A stretch of DNA of 64,000 bases from Microvirga zambiensis WSM3693 (GTDB lineage: Bacteria; Pseudomonadota; Alphaproteobacteria; Rhizobiales; Beijerinckiaceae): contig NZ_JAERQD010000022.1 of NCBI RefSeq assembly GCF_016735695.1, forward strand, positions 1 to 64,000, in the 5' to 3' direction. The notes under the pieces are model-generated. The model did not search any database. It saw only the letters and a program-made list of their open reading frames with translations, and had not been told where the DNA came from. Numbering within the stretch: the stretch's first letter is position 1; each line of letters opens with the position of its first letter. This document shows positions 9,145 to 18,039 of the stretch, one piece after another. A program made the translations under genes and the position numbers.

Positions 9145-9885
9145 TTAAGCGGCGTTGGCCGGGGGACGGCCGGCATGGCCGATACGCTCGTCGATCTGGC
9201 GCGACAGGATGGCCGAGAACTCATCGGCGAAGCCTTCGAGCCGCGATTGCAGCTTGCTGACCTCGGAATTCAGCTTGTTGTAGGCGAGCACGGCGGGAAT
9301 GGCCGCGAAGAGGCCGATGGCGGTGGCGAACAGCGCCTCCGCGATGCCCGGAGCCACGACCGCGAGGCTGGTGTTCTTGGAGGCCGCGATCGAGGTGAAG
9401 GAATTCATGATGCCGATCACGGTGCCGAAGAGGCCGATATAGGGACCGGCGGAGCCGATGGAGGCCAATACCGTCAGGCGGGCGTTGAGGCGCTCCACCT
9501 CGCGCTGGATGGTGACGTCGAGCACCTTGTCGATGCGCTGCGGCAGGCTCTGGAACGAGCGACCCGAGCCTTCGAAGGAGCGCTTCCACTCGCGCATGGC
9601 GGCGACGAAGACGGCGGCGAGGCCCGTGGCCGGACGGCTCTGGAGGGAGCGGAAAAGCTCCTCGAGCGACTGGCCGGACCAGAAAATGTCCTCGAAACGG
9701 TCCATGGCGCGCTTGGTGCGGCCGTAGAGCAGGGTCTTGTCGATGATGATGGCCCAGCACCAGACGGAAGCGGCGAGCAGGCCCAGCATCACGAGCTTGA
9801 CGATGAGATGAGCCTGCCAGAACAGGCCAAAGAAGGACATGTCGTGGGCCACAGGAACGGCCTGGGCCACATCAGCCGGGTTCAT
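9145..9885 (-). CDS. tolQ: Tol-Pal system protein TolQ
   Basis: TolQ is the multi-span stator protein that uses the proton gradient to energise TolA. From ATG 9883-9885 the protein has 246 residues with helices near 25-45, 140-160 and 175-200 and conserved channel segments (ASIGSAGPYIGLFGTVIGI, VAPGIAEALFATAIGLFAAIPA). A frame-open extension of 17 codons lacks family similarity. It is the first gene of the tolQRAB transcription unit; its upstream region carries a cluster of TTAA half-sites. Confidence 0.96.
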   Translation of the reverse strand: MNPADVAQAVPVAHDMSFFGLFWQAHLIVKLVMLGLLAASVWCWAIIIDKTLLYGRTKRAMDRFEDIFWSGQSLEELFRSLQSRPATGLAAVFVAAMREWKRSFEGSGRSFQSLPQRIDKVLDVTIQREVERLNARLTVLASIGSAGPYIGLFGTVIGIMNSFTSIAASKNTSLAVVAPGIAEALFATAIGLFAAIPAVLAYNKLNSEVSKLQSRLEGFADEFSAILSRQIDERIGHAGRPPANAA

Positions 9886-10050
9886 GAAACTCGTCCTCGC
9901 TCTTCGAGCAGCCCTGGAAGGAGATCCAGGACCCACCGCAGAATGGTCTTAGGAAAATCTGTTCTTGTATTACTGCTCGTTCGCCCTTGAATCTGTCGAA
10001 AATAAGGGCGGCGGGCGACAACACGCGCAATCGTCCCAGACCGTTACCTG

Positions 10051-10094
10051 TTAAGCACAGAGTAGGGTTAAGGTCTGGTTTAACTTGAGCTTAA
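10051..10094 (-). promoter_or_regulatory. Cluster of CtrA-type half-sites upstream of tolQ
   Basis: Four TTAA half-sites fall in 44 bases: 10051-10054, 10068-10071, 10080-10083 and 10091-10094. The last two form a perfect TTAA-N7-TTAA; 10068 with 10079-10082 gives TTAA-N7-TTTA. TTAA-N7-TTAA is the consensus of the cell-cycle regulator CtrA in alphaproteobacteria. The site is about 195 bases upstream of the tolQ start. The rest of the 375-base gap between tolQ and the next gene (9886-10260) shows no gene, terminator or repeat. Confidence 0.5.
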
Positions 10095-10260
10095 TCGAGG
10101 CGAATTGCCTGAAATAAATATGGAAATTATGGATGGTCTGCATTTGAAGCAGACCCCGGATGCATCTGCCCATACGGCATCCGACCCCATCGCTTCAGCT
10201 CGTCCGTCGTGACGCCGGATGCAACACTGTCCATGGGCGATTGAAAGGAACGAGACCGCG

Positions 10261-10638
10261 ATGGCTGAGCCGCAGATCGATCCGGCCGACGTGGTGGGCA
10301 GGCAGCTCGAGGCCTATAACGCCAAGGACATCGACGCCTTCATGAGCTGCTGGGACGAGGATGCGCAGTACTTTGGCTTCCCGTCCGACCTTCTGGCGGA
10401 AGGTGCCGCGCAGATCCGTGAGCGCCATATCGCCCGGTTTCAGGAACCCAATCTCTTCGGGGAGCTCGTCGGCCGGATGAATGTCGGCAATCTCGTCGTC
10501 GACCGGGAGATCGTAACCCGCAATTTTCCGGAAGGCCCGGGTCGCGTGGATGTGATCGCGATCTACGAGGTCGAAGGCGGCAAGATCGCGAAAGCCTGGT
10601 TCAAGATGGGCACGCCGGTGCTCGACAAGGCGTCGTAG
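10261..10638 (+). CDS. SnoaL-like / NTF2-fold protein
   Basis: A 125-residue protein of the nuclear-transport-factor-2 fold, close to SnoaL/steroid isomerase-like domains: an N-terminal helix with VVGRQLEAYNAKDIDAFMSCWDEDAQYF, then curved-sheet segments ending in VIAIYEVEGGKIAKAWFKMG. Members are small-molecule binding or isomerase proteins of varied function, so no reaction is assigned. ATG at 10261 has AAAGGA about 13 bases upstream; a GTG or other codon further upstream is possible. It stands alone between tolQ and a repeat element. Confidence 0.75.
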   Translation: MAEPQIDPADVVGRQLEAYNAKDIDAFMSCWDEDAQYFGFPSDLLAEGAAQIRERHIARFQEPNLFGELVGRMNVGNLVVDREIVTRNFPEGPGRVDVIAIYEVEGGKIAKAWFKMGTPVLDKAS

Positions 10639-10666
10639 GTCGAAAAATCTGGCCCATTAGGCTCTA

Positions 10667-10772
10667 CCCTCATCCTGAGGAGCAGCGCAGCTGCGTCTCG
10701 AAGGAGGTTCCAGGGAGCACTGGAGACGCCCTCGTCCTTCGAGACGGCCTGATGGCCTCCTCAGGATGAGGG
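10667..10772 (+). repeat. Palindromic intergenic element, family D, copy 1
   Basis: Ends CCCTCATCCTGAGG and CCTCAGGATGAGGG are perfect inverted repeats around a core that itself contains GTCTCGAAGGA and TCCTTCGAGAC. A second copy with the core inverted is at 61438-61546. It sits between the convergent SnoaL-like and ybgC genes and could also act as a bidirectional terminator. Confidence 0.85.
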
Positions 10773-10801
10773 CTTCAGTGGATATTGATTTGGGCTACGC
10801 T

Positions 10802-11363
10802 TCAGGGCGCACTGATCGTCAGCGCCGCCCGCAGCTCGTCCGGGATGCGCACGGCCCGCCCTCCCCTGACCGCGGCGACCATGACGTCTGCGGCGACCAG
10901 AACCTCGTCGCCGCGCCGGACCTCCTGGGCAAGCGTCATCGAGGCGCCGCGCATCTCCTTCGGGCGGGTGACGATGGTGAGCACGTCGTCCATGACCGCA
11001 CCGCCGCGGAAATCGATAATCATCTTGCGGACGACGAAGGCGAGGCCGTTCATGTCGGCGTGAAGGTCCGACTGCGCCACCTCGACCGCCCGCAACAGCT
11101 CGGTGCGGCCGCGCTCCATGAAGCGCAGATAGCTCGCATGGTAGACACGGGCGGAGAAATCCGTGTCCTCGTAGTAGACGCGGATGGGGAGGATATGCGC
11201 GCCGTCCTGCATGAAGCCGGAGAGGTGGGAGCCAACGACCCCTCTCCCCCCTTGTGGGGGAGAGCCGGAGAGGGGGGTATGAGCGCCAACAGACGAAGGT
11301 CCGGCGCCAACACCCCCCTCCCTACCCTCCCCCACAAGGGGGGAGGGAAACTGGTTACGCCTC

Positions 11364-11371
<8 letters not shown>
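10802..11371 (-). CDS. ybgC: Tol-Pal-associated acyl-CoA thioesterase YbgC, with repeat element inside its 5' end
   Basis: YbgC is a hotdog-fold thioesterase acting on acyl-CoA, encoded beside tolQRAB. The conserved core starts at [31 protein letters not shown] with the catalytic Asp of the Y-x-D-T-D motif. Two starts are possible. ATG 11369-11371 overlaps the ruvB stop by eight bases (ATGAGTGA), a typical coupled start, and gives 189 residues, but codons 9-44 are then exactly the 108-base repeat at 11240-11347. ATG at 11210-11212 gives 136 residues but has no clear ribosome site. Removing the repeat from the longer form leaves a normal-length protein of 153 residues, so I think the repeat inserted in frame. 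Which start is used needs protein data. Confidence 0.85.
11240..11347 (-). repeat. Palindromic element, family A, copy 2, in frame inside ybgC
   Basis: This 108-base copy has the same two palindromic arms as the elements at 6067 and 36146. It is open in the ybgC frame and would encode 36 residues rich in Gly, Pro and Ser (from PSPLVGEG to PPQGGRG). The flanks join without a frame change if the element is removed. Confidence 0.85.
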
Positions 11372-12410
<1,039 letters not shown>

Positions 12411-12527
12411 AGAGGCTCACCTTCCAGGGGCTTCATATAAAGGCAGCCTTTCTAATACGCTACCTTTAACAAGATCAAAACAGGAACACGCCCATGGGCA
12501 ATCGGGACCCGTCATCACCTCTCACGT

Positions 12528-12600
12528 CATGGCCGGACTTGGTCCGGCCACCCACGTCTTAAGAACCACAACGTTGCAGAAGGCGTGGATACCCGCGAAA
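12528..12600 (+). repeat. Degenerate palindromic element, family C, copy 3
   Basis: The left half (CATGGCCGGAC..GTCCGGCCACCCACGTCTT) matches the elements at 14039 and 44237; the right half has decayed to GGCGTGGATACCC. It lies between ruvB and ruvA. Confidence 0.65.
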
Positions 12601-12645
12601 AGCGCGATGAAAAAGAGGGAGCCCTGACGCCGGAGCTGACAGAGA

Positions 12646-13263
12646 CTACCGCGCCAGCTCCCGCAATCCCAGTCGGATCAGCGTCTTGGCCTCGGCCTCG
12701 TCCCCGGCCTGCTTCATGGCGGCGGCGACGGCGGCGGAGGCCTGGACCTGGGGGTAGCCGAGATTGACCAGGGCCGAGATGGCGTCGGCCACGGGGGCCG
12801 GCGCGCTCTTGTCCTCGACGGCGCCGGTGAGGCGGATGAGGGCCGGGTCGACGGAGGCATAGGCCGGGGCCTTGTCCTTCAGCTCCGACACGATGCGCTG
12901 CGCGAGCTTCGGCCCGACGCCAGGCCCGCGGGCGACGGAGGCCTTGTCGGCGGTGGCGATGGCGGTCGCCAGGCTGCCTGGATCGAGCACGGAGAGGATG
13001 CCGAGCGCCACCTTGGAGCCGACGCCCTGGACCGATTGCAGCAGGCGGAACCATTCGCGCTCCGAATCCGAACGGAAGCCGAAGAGGCGGATCATGTCCT
13101 CGCGGACATGGGTCTCGATGGACAACACCGCCGCCTCACCGGTGGGCGGCAGATTCTGAAGCGTTCGGGAGGAGCAATGAACCACATAGCCGACCCCATG
13201 CACGTCGAGGATCACGAAATCCTCGCCGTAGGAATCGACCACGCCTTTGAGTTTGCCGATCAC
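12646..13263 (-). CDS. ruvA: Holliday junction branch migration protein RuvA
   Basis: RuvA binds four-way junctions and loads RuvB. The 205-residue protein has the N-terminal OB-fold start ([26 protein letters not shown]), tandem helix-hairpin-helix motifs ([17 protein letters not shown] and [16 protein letters not shown]) and the C-terminal RuvB-contact domain ([19 protein letters not shown]). Start ATG at 13261-13263. Confidence 0.97.
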   Translation of the reverse strand: MIGKLKGVVDSYGEDFVILDVHGVGYVVHCSSRTLQNLPPTGEAAVLSIETHVREDMIRLFGFRSDSEREWFRLLQSVQGVGSKVALGILSVLDPGSLATAIATADKASVARGPGVGPKLAQRIVSELKDKAPAYASVDPALIRLTGAVEDKSAPAPVADAISALVNLGYPQVQASAAVAAAMKQAGDEAEAKTLIRLGLRELAR

Positions 13264-13280
13264 GTTCGTCTCTGCTCCTG

Positions 13281-13443
13281 CTTCCCTCCCCCTTGCGGGG
13301 AGGGATTGAGGGTGGGGGTCGAAAAGTCAAAACGCTGCGCCTCATCATGGACGCATGAGGTCAATACAGTGCCGGTCTCACCTGATCGCCCACCCAGTCG
13401 CACCACCCCCACCCCTACCCCCTCCCCGCAAGGGGGAGGGAAG
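13281..13443 (+). repeat. Palindromic intergenic element, family B, copy 1
   Basis: Ends CTTCCCTCCCCCTTGCGGGG and CCCCGCAAGGGGGAGGGAAG are inverted repeats; each end is itself palindromic. The 163-base element also holds a conserved GTCGAAAAGTCAAA.GC segment. A second copy is at 24003-24157. It separates ruvA from ruvC. Confidence 0.85.
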
Positions 13444-13458
13444 AGGCGCCTCATTCGT

Positions 13459-13497
13459 CCGACGATCCCGGATCGGCTCACGCCGTCCGGGATGACG
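13459..13497 (+). repeat. Short palindromic element, family G, copy 1
   Basis: GATCCCGGATCGGCT-CACGCCGTCCGGGATGAC has an imperfect stem (GATCCCGGA/TCCGGGATGAC). A similar inverted copy is at 36090-36122. Confidence 0.5.
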
Positions 13498-13517
13498 CTC
13501 TGCATTTCTGTAACAAA

Positions 13518-14021
13518 TTAATAGCTCGCCGCCAAAGCGCGGGCCTTGCGGTGGTGGGCGTGGGCGATGGCGATGGCGAGCGCGTCGGCCGCGTCGGCCT
13601 TCTTGAAGTCGGCCTTGGGAAGAAGGATCCTCACCATGGCCTGGACCTGGTCCTTGTCCGCATGGCCGACGCCGACCACGGTCTTCTTGACCTGGTTGGC
13701 GCCGTATTCCGCCACCGGCAGGCCGTGGAGAGCCGGCACCAGCAGGGACATGGCGCGAGCCTGGCCGAGCTTCAGGGTCGCCTGGGCGTCCTTGTTGACG
13801 AAGGTTTCCTCCACCGACACCTCGTCGGGCGTCCAGGTGCGGATCACCTCGGTCAGCCGGTCGTGGAGCTGCTTGAGGCGCAAGGCCAGGTCGAGATCGC
13901 CATCCGAGGTCACGACCCCGCAGGCGACGAAGGACAGCTTGGTCCCCTCGACGGTGATGACGCCCCAGCCGGTATTACGCAGGCCGGGATCGAGGCCGAG
14001 GATGCGGACGCGTTCGCTCAA
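13518..14021 (-). CDS. ruvC: Crossover junction endodeoxyribonuclease RuvC (TTG start)
   Basis: RuvC is the dimeric RNase-H-fold resolvase that nicks Holliday junctions. The 167-residue form shows the acidic catalytic residues in [24 protein letters not shown] and [12 protein letters not shown]. No ATG fits: the frame upstream runs into the repeat at 14039. A TTG at 14019-14021 with GGAG eight bases upstream gives a normal-length protein, so TTG is chosen. The repeat begins only about 18 bases above this start, close enough to the ribosome site to matter for expression. Placed before ruvA-ruvB as usual. Confidence 0.93.
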   Translation of the reverse strand: MSERVRILGLDPGLRNTGWGVITVEGTKLSFVACGVVTSDGDLDLALRLKQLHDRLTEVIRTWTPDEVSVEETFVNKDAQATLKLGQARAMSLLVPALHGLPVAEYGANQVKKTVVGVGHADKDQVQAMVRILLPKADFKKADAADALAIAIAHAHHRKARALAASY

Positions 14022-14038
14022 AGATCGTACTCCACCGT

Positions 14039-14117
14039 CATGCCCGGGCTCGTCCCGGGCACCCACGTCTTCTTACCCCGCAAAGGCGTGGATGGCCGGA
14101 TCAAGTCCGGCCATGAC
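14039..14117 (+). repeat. Palindromic intergenic element, family C, copy 1
   Basis: CATGCCCGGGCTCGTCCCGGG, a conserved CACCCACGTCTT linker, GGCGTGGAT and a second stem CCGGATCAAGTCCGG followed by CCATGA. Same plan as the copy at 44237-44314. Lies between ruvC and yebC. Confidence 0.8.
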
Positions 14118-14129
14118 GACAATGCTGCC

Positions 14130-14876
14130 TTACCCAGCCATCTTCTGCATCAGAGCTTCGGAGAGCTCGAAATTGCCGTAGACGTTCTGGACGTCGTCGT
14201 GCTCTTCCAGCGACTCCATGAGCCGCATGAGCTTCTCGCCGGCCTCGTCGTCGACGGCGACGGGGGTCTGGGGCTTCCAGACCAGCTTGGAGGCTTTCGG
14301 CTCGCCGAACTTGTCCTCGAGCGCCTTGGTCACCTCGTTGAGCGAGCCCTGGTCGCAATAGATCTCGTGGCCGTTCTCGGAGGAGACCACGTCGTCGGCG
14401 CCGGCGTCGATGGCGGCTTCCAGCACGGCGTCCGCATCGGCGACGTCCGGCCCGAACTCGATATAGCCGACCCGGTCGAACATGAAGGAGACCGCGCCTG
14501 TTTCGGCGAGGTTGCCGCCGCTCTTGGTGAAGTAGGAGCGGATGTCGGAGGCGGTGCGGTTGCGGTTGTCGGTCATCGCCTCGACGATGAGGGCGACGCC
14601 GCCGGGGCCGTAGCCCTCGTAGCGGATCTCGTCGTAGTTCTCGCCGTCATTGCCGGCGGCCTTGTTGATGGCGCGCTGGATGTTGTCCTTGGGCATGTTC
14701 TCGGCCCGCGCTGCGAGGATCGCGGCGCGCAGGCGCGGGTTCATGTTGGGATCGGGCATGCCCATCTTGGCCGCCACGGTGATCTCTCGGGCGAGCTTGG
14801 AGAACACCTTGGAGCGCACCGCGTCCACCTTGCCCTTGCGGTGCATGATATTCTTGAACTGTGAATGCCCGGCCAT
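14130..14876 (-). CDS. yebC: YebC/PmpR family DNA-binding regulatory protein
   Basis: A 248-residue member of the universally conserved YebC family; members are transcriptional regulators or ribosome-associated factors that help translate proline stretches. It begins [19 protein letters not shown], the standard N-terminus, at ATG 14874-14876 with GGAGG six bases upstream. Conserved inner segments [20 protein letters not shown] and [23 protein letters not shown] are present. It heads the ruvCAB-ybgC neighbourhood, the normal location. Confidence 0.95.
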   Translation of the reverse strand: MAGHSQFKNIMHRKGKVDAVRSKVFSKLAREITVAAKMGMPDPNMNPRLRAAILAARAENMPKDNIQRAINKAAGNDGENYDEIRYEGYGPGGVALIVEAMTDNRNRTASDIRSYFTKSGGNLAETGAVSFMFDRVGYIEFGPDVADADAVLEAAIDAGADDVVSSENGHEIYCDQGSLNEVTKALEDKFGEPKASKLVWKPQTPVAVDDEAGEKLMRLMESLEEHDDVQNVYGNFELSEALMQKMAG

Positions 14877-14987
14877 GGGGGCCTCCGGAATATTCGGCCG
14901 AGGGCAGCTTGGGTTCAAGCGCCCGTCAGGCCGGAAAAGTTGACGATGGCAGGCTTATAGGACGGCGGAGGGCATCAGGCAAAGCCC

Positions 14988-15680
14988 TTAAAACCCGAGC
15001 CAGGACGGCAGGTTGTGAATGGTCGCCAGGATGAGGTGATAGGATGCGCCGACGACCGTGGCCGTATAGGCGAGGCCCGCGAAGCCGATGAGATAGCCGA
15101 CGATCAGCAGATAGCCGTCCTCCTCCATGATGGCGATGGACGCGATCACCAGCGCGATGGAGGGCGGGAAATTGGTGCCCGGGAACGGGATCAGCACCGA
15201 CACGGCGACCAGGAAGGCGAAGAACCCCACCACCCGGTCGCCGAAAGGGCCGAAGAGCTGGAGCAGCCGCGGCCTGCAATAGCTCTCGAGCTTCTGCAGC
15301 CTGGGCTCGGCGATGTCGATCAGGCGCTTGAACTTCGCGGTCGAGACCGTGCGCCGCAGGATGAAGCCCGGCAGCCACGGCCTCTTATGGCCCAGCATCA
15401 TCTGGATGCCGAAGATCAGGACCGGAGTACCGACGATGCCCGCGATGCCAGGCGGAGCCGGCACGCAATTGGGCAGGGAGAACAGGATCAGCACGAATCC
15501 GAAAGCGCGCTCGCCGAAGGCCTCGATGATCTCGCGGATGGAAATCGTCTCGCCCTTGGCCTCGTCGATCACGGCACGCAGCACCGCCGAGGCGCTCTGG
15601 TGCTCATGCGCCCGGTGGAATTCGCTCTCCTCGCGATAGATGCTCTTCTTCGCGCCCTTCGACTCTGTATCCGCGTCCAC
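14988..15680 (-). CDS. ExoD-family exopolysaccharide synthesis protein (GTG start)
   Basis: A 230-residue integral membrane protein of the ExoD family (Pfam ExoD), named from a rhizobial locus affecting exopolysaccharide production and alkali tolerance; biochemical activity is unknown. It has a soluble N-terminus with ETISIREIIEAFGERAFG and hydrophobic helices such as GFVLILFSLPNCVPAPPGIAG and FFAFLVAVSVLIPFPGTNF. GTG at 15678-15680 with GGAGG six bases upstream is chosen over the frame-open extension, which lacks family character. It stands alone between yebC and a repeat. Confidence 0.8.
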   Translation of the reverse strand: MDADTESKGAKKSIYREESEFHRAHEHQSASAVLRAVIDEAKGETISIREIIEAFGERAFGFVLILFSLPNCVPAPPGIAGIVGTPVLIFGIQMMLGHKRPWLPGFILRRTVSTAKFKRLIDIAEPRLQKLESYCRPRLLQLFGPFGDRVVGFFAFLVAVSVLIPFPGTNFPPSIALVIASIAIMEEDGYLLIVGYLIGFAGLAYTATVVGASYHLILATIHNLPSWLGF

Positions 15681-15771
15681 CGGTTTCCTCCGTGACGGGA
15701 GAGATGGGAACGGCAACGCTCCCCGCCAAGGGAGTGTGTGTCGCCGAGCGATTCCCATCCAAACGTCTCAC

Positions 15772-15860
15772 GTCATCACCGGCCTTGTGCCGGTGATCCC
15801 GACTGGATAAGCGCTGCGCCCCACCGTATCGGGATGGCCGGGACAAGCCCGGCCATGACG
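15772..15860 (+). repeat. Palindromic intergenic element, family C variant, copy 4
   Basis: GTCATCACCGGCCTTGTGCCGGTGATCCCGA, a spacer with AGCGCTGCGCCCC, then ATCGGGATGGCCGGGACAAGCCCGGCCATGAC. The same layout recurs at 25831-25937. Confidence 0.8.
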
Positions 15861-15874
15861 TCAAAGGATGCTAC

Positions 15875-16696
15875 TCAATCCCAGAACCGCGGCCAGGTCT
15901 CTTCCAGGTTCGGCCCGAGCCGCACCGCGGCGACGCGCTTCGCCAAGCCGGTGCGATCGTCGGTCTCCACCGCGATGCCGGAGAGCGTGCCCTCGCCGAG
16001 GGCCGGTTCCATGCGCGGACCGGGAGTCTTCTGAAGGAAGCGGCGGATCGATTCCTCCTTCTGCATGCCGAGCACGGAATCGTAATCGCCGCACATGCCC
16101 GCGTCCGACATGTAGGCCGTGCCGCCGGGCAGCACACGATGGTCGGCGGTCGGCACATGGGTGTGGGTACCGACGATCAGGCTCGCGCGCCCGTCGCAGT
16201 AATGGCCCATGGCCTCCTTCTCGCTCGTCGCCTCCGCGTGGACGTCGACGATCACCGCATCGGCCACCTGGCCCATGGGGCAGGTCTCGAGCTCGCGGTC
16301 GACCGCCGCGAAGGGATCGTCGAGGGGATCCATGTAGAGGCGGCCCATGACGTTGATCACGAGAACCCGGGCCCCTGAGCGAGTGTCGATGAGGTTCGCG
16401 CCGCGTCCGGGCGTGCCGGGCGGATAATTCACCGGGCGTAAGAGCCGCGGCTGGCGCTCGATGAAGACGAGGGTCTCGCGCTGGTCCCAGGAATGGTTGC
16501 CGAGGGTGACGGCATCGGCGCCGGCGGCCAGAATCTCGTCGCAGATCGCCTCGGTGAGGCCGAAGCCGCCGGCGGAATTCTCGCCGTTGATGACGACGCA
16601 GTCGAGCTGCCAGCGGTCGCGAAGGCCGGGCAGGCGCTCGATCACCGCATTGCGGCCCGGCCGCCCGACGATGTCGCCGAGAAAAAGAAGACGCAT
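15875..16696 (-). CDS. YmdB-type metallophosphoesterase
   Basis: A 273-residue calcineurin-like phosphoesterase of the YmdB/TIGR00282 family; Bacillus YmdB is a cyclic-nucleotide phosphodiesterase, but the alphaproteobacterial role is not established. Metal-binding motifs are visible in order: FLGDIVGRPG, NGENSAGG, GNHSWDQ, VDVHAEATSEKEA and GTHTHVPTADHRVL. It follows fthC after nine bases, so both are likely cotranscribed, a common pairing in this order. Start ATG at 16694-16696. Confidence 0.88.
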   Translation of the reverse strand: MRLLFLGDIVGRPGRNAVIERLPGLRDRWQLDCVVINGENSAGGFGLTEAICDEILAAGADAVTLGNHSWDQRETLVFIERQPRLLRPVNYPPGTPGRGANLIDTRSGARVLVINVMGRLYMDPLDDPFAAVDRELETCPMGQVADAVIVDVHAEATSEKEAMGHYCDGRASLIVGTHTHVPTADHRVLPGGTAYMSDAGMCGDYDSVLGMQKEESIRRFLQKTPGPRMEPALGEGTLSGIAVETDDRTGLAKRVAAVRLGPNLEETWPRFWD

Positions 16697-16705
16697 GATG
16701 GGTCC

Positions 16706-17290
16706 CTATGCGGGTTTGGTCCGAATGAGCTCGGCTTCCGTGACGATGATGTCGAGGAGCCGGTCATGGGGCTCGATCGGAACCTCGTCGATCTCCTGAA
16801 CCGCATAAGCGAGCCCGACCGTCAAGACCGGATGCTGCGCTTCGAGCGCCGCGATGGCCCGGTCGAAATGCCCTTTGCCGTAGCCGATGCGCCCTCCCCT
16901 GCGGTCGAAGGCGACGAGCGGCACGATGAGCGCCTTGGGGAAAACCTCGGGCGCATCGGGCCCCGGCTCGCGCACGCCGAAGCCGCCCTTGATCAGCACG
17001 TCGCCGGGCTGCCAGAGGCGCCAGCTCAAGTGGGGATGAAGGATCTGGGAAAGGGCGACATCCTGCCCGCGCTGGAGCAGCGCCTCCATGAGCGGGCGCG
17101 GATCGACCTCGCTGCGGATCGGCCAATAGGCGCCGACGGGCGTGACGCCCTCGAGGTCTGGGCAATCGAGAACGCGGCGCAGGATCTGGCTGGCGGCCTC
17201 TCCGCGAACGCCCTCGTCGAGCGCATCGCGGCGCGCGAGCATTTCGCTGCGCAGGCGCTCTTTCGATTCGGGAGGGGAAGGAGATTGCAT
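16706..17290 (-). CDS. fthC: 5-formyltetrahydrofolate cyclo-ligase
   Basis: This enzyme converts 5-formyl-THF to 5,10-methenyl-THF with ATP. The 194-residue protein has the family signature GRIGYGKGHFDRAIAALEA and an early ERLRSEMLARRDAL segment. The ATG at 17288-17290 lies seven bases from the 3' end of the predicted 6S RNA, the same arrangement as ssrS-ygfA in E. coli, so the gene is probably made by read-through from the 6S RNA promoter. Confidence 0.93.
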   Translation of the reverse strand: MQSPSPPESKERLRSEMLARRDALDEGVRGEAASQILRRVLDCPDLEGVTPVGAYWPIRSEVDPRPLMEALLQRGQDVALSQILHPHLSWRLWQPGDVLIKGGFGVREPGPDAPEVFPKALIVPLVAFDRRGGRIGYGKGHFDRAIAALEAQHPVLTVGLAYAVQEIDEVPIEPHDRLLDIIVTEAELIRTKPA

Positions 17291-17296
17291 GAAGGT

Positions 17297-17452
17297 GCGG
17301 AGCCACAGAAACCGTCGGAGAAGCGATCCCGGGAACCTACAAAGTAGGTGGGCGCCGTATGTCCCGGTCCAGGGACCGGGTCAGGGACAGCTCCCTTCAG
17401 GATCGATAAGGCCCCGGGGAATATGAACTCCTAACGCGCCCCGCAGCCCCGC
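17297..17452 (-). ncRNA. ssrS: 6S RNA (SsrS), RNA polymerase regulator
   Basis: The 156-base minus-strand segment between zapA and fthC has the position and shape of alphaproteobacterial 6S RNA. Its ends form a 13-pair closing stem: GCGGGGCTGCGGG (17440-17452) with TCTGTGGCTCCGC (17297-17309), using several G-U pairs. Inside are GGGAGCTGTCCC and a strong apical stem GGTCCCTGGACC/GGACC, around an internal bulge as expected of the open-promoter mimic that binds RNA polymerase holoenzyme. The zapA-ssrS-fthC order is conserved widely. A covariance search would settle it. Confidence 0.82.
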
Positions 17453-17524
17453 CCTGTCTATGTAGGGATCGGAAGCGCCCGGGGGAAGGGGAAAGTTTGA
17501 GGGAGGAGCGAGAAAGGCGCCCTC

Positions 17525-17660
17525 TGTCATTCCGGGGCCGCGCAGCGGAGCCCGGAACCCATAACCGCCGACGGTGCAGAAGAGGCACAACGCCGATCGC
17601 TCTTTCTTGAGACGACATGTTTATGGGTTCCGGGTTCGCCTGCGGCGCCCCGGAATGACA
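17525..17660 (+). repeat. Palindromic intergenic element, family E
   Basis: TGTCATTCCGGGGC at one end and GCCCCGGAATGACA at the other are exact inverted repeats 136 bases across; a second nested pair is GGAACCCATAA/TTATGGGTTCC. Only one copy is in the window. It lies between zapA and the 6S RNA and could affect read-through into ssrS. Confidence 0.75.
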
Positions 17661-17668
17661 ATGGTGTG

Positions 17669-18037
17669 CTACCCCTGCCCCGCCCCGTTGAGGCTGCGTG
17701 CGAGGCCTTCGATCCGTTCCGCCGCCATCTGGATGCCCTCGGCGAGCCGCAGCTCGATCCGCTCCAGGCGCTCGTCCCTCGCAGTGTTGACGCTGTTGAG
17801 CGCCGCCACCTCGGCTTCGAGCGCGGCGATGCGCTGCCGGGTCTCGTGCAGCTCGTCGGCCTGCGCGATGGCCGCCATGACGTGGAGGCGAAGGTCGCCG
17901 ATTTCGCCGAAGGATCCGCGCATTTCCTCGACCCTCGCATCATAGGCCGCGGCAAGGCCTTCAAGATGGCCCTCCTCGCCCTCGGCGCAGGAGATCCGGT
18001 AGGTGTGGCCGGCAATGGTCACGGTGACCTGGGGCAT
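17669..18037 (-). CDS. zapA: Cell division protein ZapA
   Basis: ZapA is a small cytoplasmic protein that bundles FtsZ filaments. The 122-residue protein starts MPQVTVTIAGHTYRISCAEG (globular head) and continues into a long coiled coil (about 60-115, with ETRQRIAALEAEVAALNSV). ATG at 18035-18037 has GAGGAGGG/GAGG upstream, inside the end of the preceding gene. It is paired with a DUF4164 protein upstream and the 6S RNA downstream, the usual arrangement. Confidence 0.92.
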   Translation of the reverse strand: MPQVTVTIAGHTYRISCAEGEEGHLEGLAAAYDARVEEMRGSFGEIGDLRLHVMAAIAQADELHETRQRIAALEAEVAALNSVNTARDERLERIELRLAEGIQMAAERIEGLARSLNGAGQG

Positions 18038-18039
18038 CC

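Noticed and set aside
13264..13517. Repeated palindromes as a CRISPR array
   Set aside because: Copies are spread across the window, not in a regular repeat-spacer series, and no cas gene is present.
17525..17660. Family E palindrome as a second structured RNA gene
   Set aside because: Its ends and nested arms match the style of the other intergenic repeats and it has no promoter or conserved unpaired core that I can see.
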